A stretch of DNA of 64,000 bases. It comes from Centroberyx gerrardi (lineage: Eukaryota; Chordata; Actinopteri; Beryciformes; Berycidae). The notes below the pieces were generated by a model, which was not told where the DNA came from, did not search any database, and worked only from the letters and a program-made list of their open reading frames with translations. The stretch spans positions 24,051,063-24,115,062 of the forward strand of contig NC_135998.1 of NCBI RefSeq assembly GCF_048128805.1, given 5' to 3'. The position numbers and the translations under genes were made by a program. Within the stretch, counting starts at the first letter, position 1. Each line of letters opens with the position of its first letter. Shown in pieces: positions 60,760 through 64,000 of this stretch.

Positions 60760-61470
60760 GTGTCAGCTACTTCACTGGCTGGCACACACACAATGAAAAA
60801 CAGGGCCAGGTGTTAGCCAAGTTAATCAACTACATGGCAGGCTAAATGTCACATTATTGAGATTGGAAGGGAAGAAATTAGCCTTGAACCATACACATCT
60901 ACCACTGTGCATCAATATTGAGAAGGCTGTGTTTTTTTTGTCTATATGGAAAGCAAATGAGAACCTCAATTTAATGTATTTAAATCGAAAAATTTAATTA
61001 TGAAGACATATTTCTATGAAGTTTTAGACTGTTTTGCTCCCTCAGAGCCTTGATACCTTGCTATCTTGCTCTGGTGTTGCCTAGTGCTCTCATAGCCGCT
61101 CACATACTGTATATGTGCATATATATGCTCATTCGCAGAAACACACAAAGAAAAAGGCACCCATACAAACACAGACAAACACACACACAAGCTCTGGCCC
61201 CTATCTTAAAATCTGTGCTGTCATTGTTCTTTAAATTTTTTGTCCTTTATTCTCTGAAAAGCACTTTGACAGAACTGTCATAGATCCATTGATGCACTGC
61301 TACGATTTTGCTGCCGTTAAATCGCCCTTCAGAAACCTATGGGTGATGTCACACTCACTATGTCCATCTTTTTTTACAGTCTATGGTCTGACCATGGAAG
61401 TATTACATTATTTATATGTCGGACATCTACACAGTCTCCCAGTGAATGTGTTACTTTTCTGCATATAACT
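60760..61470. other. no gene recognised
   Basis: AT-rich, short ORFs. Confidence 0.4.
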
Positions 61471-61472
61471 TT

Positions 61473-61560
61473 CTTTCTTTCTTTATTAGGATCCTCATTA
61501 GCACCAGCATAAGCATTGGCTATTCTTCCTGGGGTCCACCACACATACAGTCATACACAC
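61473..61560 (-). mobile_element. LINE 3' tail
   Basis: On the minus strand GGACCCCAGGAAGAATAGCC...TGCTAATGAGGATCCTAATAAAG, followed by AAAG repeats, resembles a common fish LINE 3' end. The body further right (to about 61800) was not classified. Confidence 0.5.
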
Positions 61561-61569
61561 TATAACCAC

Positions 61570-62220
61570 ATAAACACAACAAACAAAACAGCTCATCTCA
61601 TTGAATTAACAATCAAGTACATACGGAAAAGAAACAATATTGTCATCCTTTCAACAGACATTAAGCCAAACACAAAAATTATAAATCAATCACAATTCCT
61701 CAAGAATTAATAGCAAACTTGTAAATCCTTGTCTGAATGACCTTCTTAAATTAAGAAGGTCAACAAAAGCTTCTGTTTTAGTTAAGAGGCCTACATCCGT
61801 ATCCGTACTTTGGAAATAAAAAAATGGATGTCCAACTCACCTTGTCCGTTACTTGGGTAAATAACCCAAAGCACTTTTTCCATATCCAGTTGGTAGCAAA
61901 GCAAAAACATGCTCACCCCATGATAAAACCTGCTTTTGTTGCTCCTTGGAGGGGATAGTCAAGTTTAAGCCTACATGTTTTTTAGCCATTCTGGTAAGGA
62001 AAAACTGTACTGGTCAGTGTTTACACCTCTTCACCATATAGGCAGATATTACAGGTAATATCTGCCCAAAATCACCTGTGTTACTAAGGCAACAAGCTGT
62101 GTAGGCACAGCGTACTTTGAAGTTCGGCTTCGATATTCAACATATGTTTACATTGGGGAAAGATCTTAGCTAGTACAGAGACATGCAGAAAATCTTTTTT
62201 TTTTTTAACATTTTGTTACT
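61570..62220. other. no gene recognised
   Basis: Possibly more of the LINE whose tail is at 61473; no coding motif seen. Confidence 0.35.
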
Positions 62221-62224
62221 AGTC

Positions 62225-62303
62225 GGTCATTCAGGAGGGGCGGTAGGTGATGTTGGCGGGGCGGGCCGCCCCTCCAATTCAGTGGTAGGGGAAACACTGG
62301 TCC
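62225..62303 (-). mobile_element. single end of a hAT-type MITE
   Basis: The minus strand starts CAGTGTTTCCCCTACCACTG, the common fish hAT terminus CAGTGTTTCCC, then a GC-rich segment. The other end was not found. Confidence 0.5.
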
Positions 62304-62579
62304 ATTCACCATATCAATATATTCAGTTTACATGTGTAGATAACATATGTACAGAATGTAGGTCCACCAAAATGAGTATGGGCATTAGACTATTAGCTGT
62401 CTCCTTATCAAAAACTCCAGACAGATGAACAATGTGTAAGCTGAAAGTGATAATGTGCAAAACGCAAGTACATTTTTGTGTGTTCTCAGTGTCATGGTAA
62501 TTATTGAACATATTTATGGATGGAGGTAACACACGGAAAATGTGTCCTGAGATATGTACCAACTCATATGTGGAGAATG

Positions 62580-63200
62580 TTTGGATCAGAACCTGTTCAG
62601 GCAACTGTAGATAGATAGATTGATCCAAAGCGGAATGTAACAAGCAAACCAGAATAGTCTGTATAGACAGTGCAGGCACCCAGCCTCAGCACCCTCCTCG
62701 TTTGCTGAGGCCGGGGCCATTTGGGCAGAATCTTTGTACAATCTGATGGCTGCACAAAAGGAGTCTGGTCTCCCGAAATTAGCTAACAACAGGTGAGTTA
62801 TGAAGGTAAGTATAGAATGTTCTATTTAACAGGTACAGTACTTGTACAAGTATGAATGACACAATTTCCTATTTCCACAAATTCCTACATGTGCGCCTCT
62901 GCCCATGAAGTTGCCAAAAATCGGTCGCCACAACCTGTTTGCTCACACCACGCACCATTCACTGAGCTGTGCCGTGCGCCATTGATTCACGAAGAGTGAA
63001 CAAAGCAGCTGACAGCACAGAGCTGGAGCGCTCCTGTGCTACTCTGCAGCATGTCTGACGCTCTGCTCTGGAGGCAGACAAACTGCAGCCTGACAGTAAG
63101 GTAGTCCGTATCCAGGAAACCTGGTGTTGTCCACCTGTATCACTCTCATCTTCTCCCTGAGCAAGAGGGGCTGGATGTTGTTGAAACCACTGGGGAAGAT
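62580..63200 (-). mobile_element. LINE reverse-transcriptase remnant, copy A
   Basis: The minus strand reads FPSGFNNIQPLLLREKMRVI (about 63205-63130), aligning with the LINE RT motif FSSAFNTIQPLLL.EKL. Nearer 62800-62600 is a region resembling the C-terminal part of copy B (CCTCCTCGTTTGCTGAGGC on +). Degenerate. Confidence 0.7.
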
Positions 63201-63289
63201 AGCTATTTTGTAAAATCTACAGTTGGTAATATACAGTATATATACAGTATATACAGTCTGAACATGCAAATGTGCACTGTTAGCATATG

Positions 63290-63936
63290 TTAGCAAATGA
63301 AATGTGTATCATATCCAAAGATATGTACATTGATGTAAAGATCATGTGTGTGAATGCAGATCAGAACTGTGCAAGCACTGCAGATGTAAGTAACAAACAT
63401 ACATACTGTAGATGTGTCCAGACTTATGTACAAATAATTTGAATGGACACATATTGCTTTGCAAGCAGGGCAAATGTACTGGGCAATCCAGCACATTAGG
63501 AACAGAGAAAACAGTCCAGAGCAACCGGGCTTCAGCAACCTCCTAGTTGACTGAGGCGGGGGCCGTAGTGGCAGGAAACATCGTGTAGCCAAATGGCAGC
63601 CGGCATGAATGAGCACTTGAAGTGCTCCTTGGTATGCCTTGAGGGAATGAGCCAGAGGCTACCGGGCTCTATAGCTGCCTCGGGGCATCGTAGAAGGGAT
63701 GGGAGGGATTGTACAAGATGGAGTTCAGTTTTGACCTCATCCTCCTCTCTGTCACCACCTATAGGTTGTCCAGGCTCAGCCCTATGATAGAGCTAGCCTT
63801 CATGCTGCTTCCCTATCACACAATAGTAGTGTATATGCCACTACCAACTGGTAGGATAAACGGAGTAGAGGTGTACAGAGGTGACACTATAATGTATATA
63901 GCTGTTAAATCAGTTATATTATTTGTGTCCATTTGA
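63290..63936 (-). mobile_element. LINE ORF2 C-terminal remnant, copy B
   Basis: The minus strand has VVTERRMRSKLNSILYNPSH (about 63750-63690), aligning with VVERR.LSKL.SIMDNPSHPL of fish LINEs, then a decayed RSFLPAA-type end. 63500-63600 shares AGCAACCTCCTAGTTGACTGAGGC with copy A. Confidence 0.7.
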
Positions 63937-64000
63937 GCAAAACTGGAAGTAAGCATGGATTAAAACAGAAGTGTGAAACTAATAAAACATTTTCTTTACA

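Overview
The window is vertebrate nuclear DNA, almost certainly from a ray-finned (teleost) fish. Genes are split by GT-AG introns, and most of the rest is AT-rich DNA dense in microsatellites, MITEs, tRNA-derived SINEs and fragments of several LINE clades with the 3' tails usual in fish. I cannot name the species. Three protein-coding genes are secure, all with human orthologs in 9q34.3: dipk1b/fam69b (+, exons at 116-250, 1920-2027, 3043-3219, 4454-5266; the first exon lies before the window), mrps2 (-, four coding exons between 16691 and 13876) and ppp1r26 (-, one 1103-codon exon at 24615-21304). The ppp1r26-mrps2 pair keeps the order and relative orientation I recall from human, so this is conserved microsynteny. 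The three genes do not form a functional pathway: they encode a secretory-pathway kinase-like protein, a mitochondrial ribosomal protein and a nuclear PP1 regulator.

Layout. 1-5.6 kb: dipk1b. 6.5-13 kb: two hAT-type MITEs, a broken piggyBac transposase copy (-) and unexplained splice-like exons. 13.8-16.8 kb: mrps2, with a TTAA-flanked MITE in its last intron and a ZNF143-type motif in its promoter. 20 kb: L2 remnant. 21.2-24.7 kb: ppp1r26, with a CpG-richer candidate promoter/first exon near 30.2-30.85 kb. 27-30 kb: a run of DNA-transposon MITEs and a SINE. 32-37 kb: a long-TIR MITE, a LINE 3' end and two different broken hAT transposase copies. 37-42 kb: microsatellites, an L2 ORF2 end, a SINE, and RTE- and L1-like fragments. 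42-64 kb: no recognisable complete gene, two isolated exon-like ORFs (44.07-44.25 kb and 58.12-58.53 kb), and many nested repeats.

I found no operon-like or CRISPR-like system, no RNA gene beyond tRNA-derived SINEs, and no clearly new biological system. The most informative observations are: (i) insertions that can be read against a second, unfilled copy in the same window, notably a Harbinger-type MITE inside a SINE at 60.2 kb and a LINE inside a repeat at 55.6 kb; (ii) six copies of an acidic serine / IEEAI-type motif in ppp1r26; (iii) the ppp1r26 stop codon lying inside a perfect splice-donor consensus; and (iv) several MITE families with readable target-site duplications. Family calls come from recalled protein motifs and no search was run.
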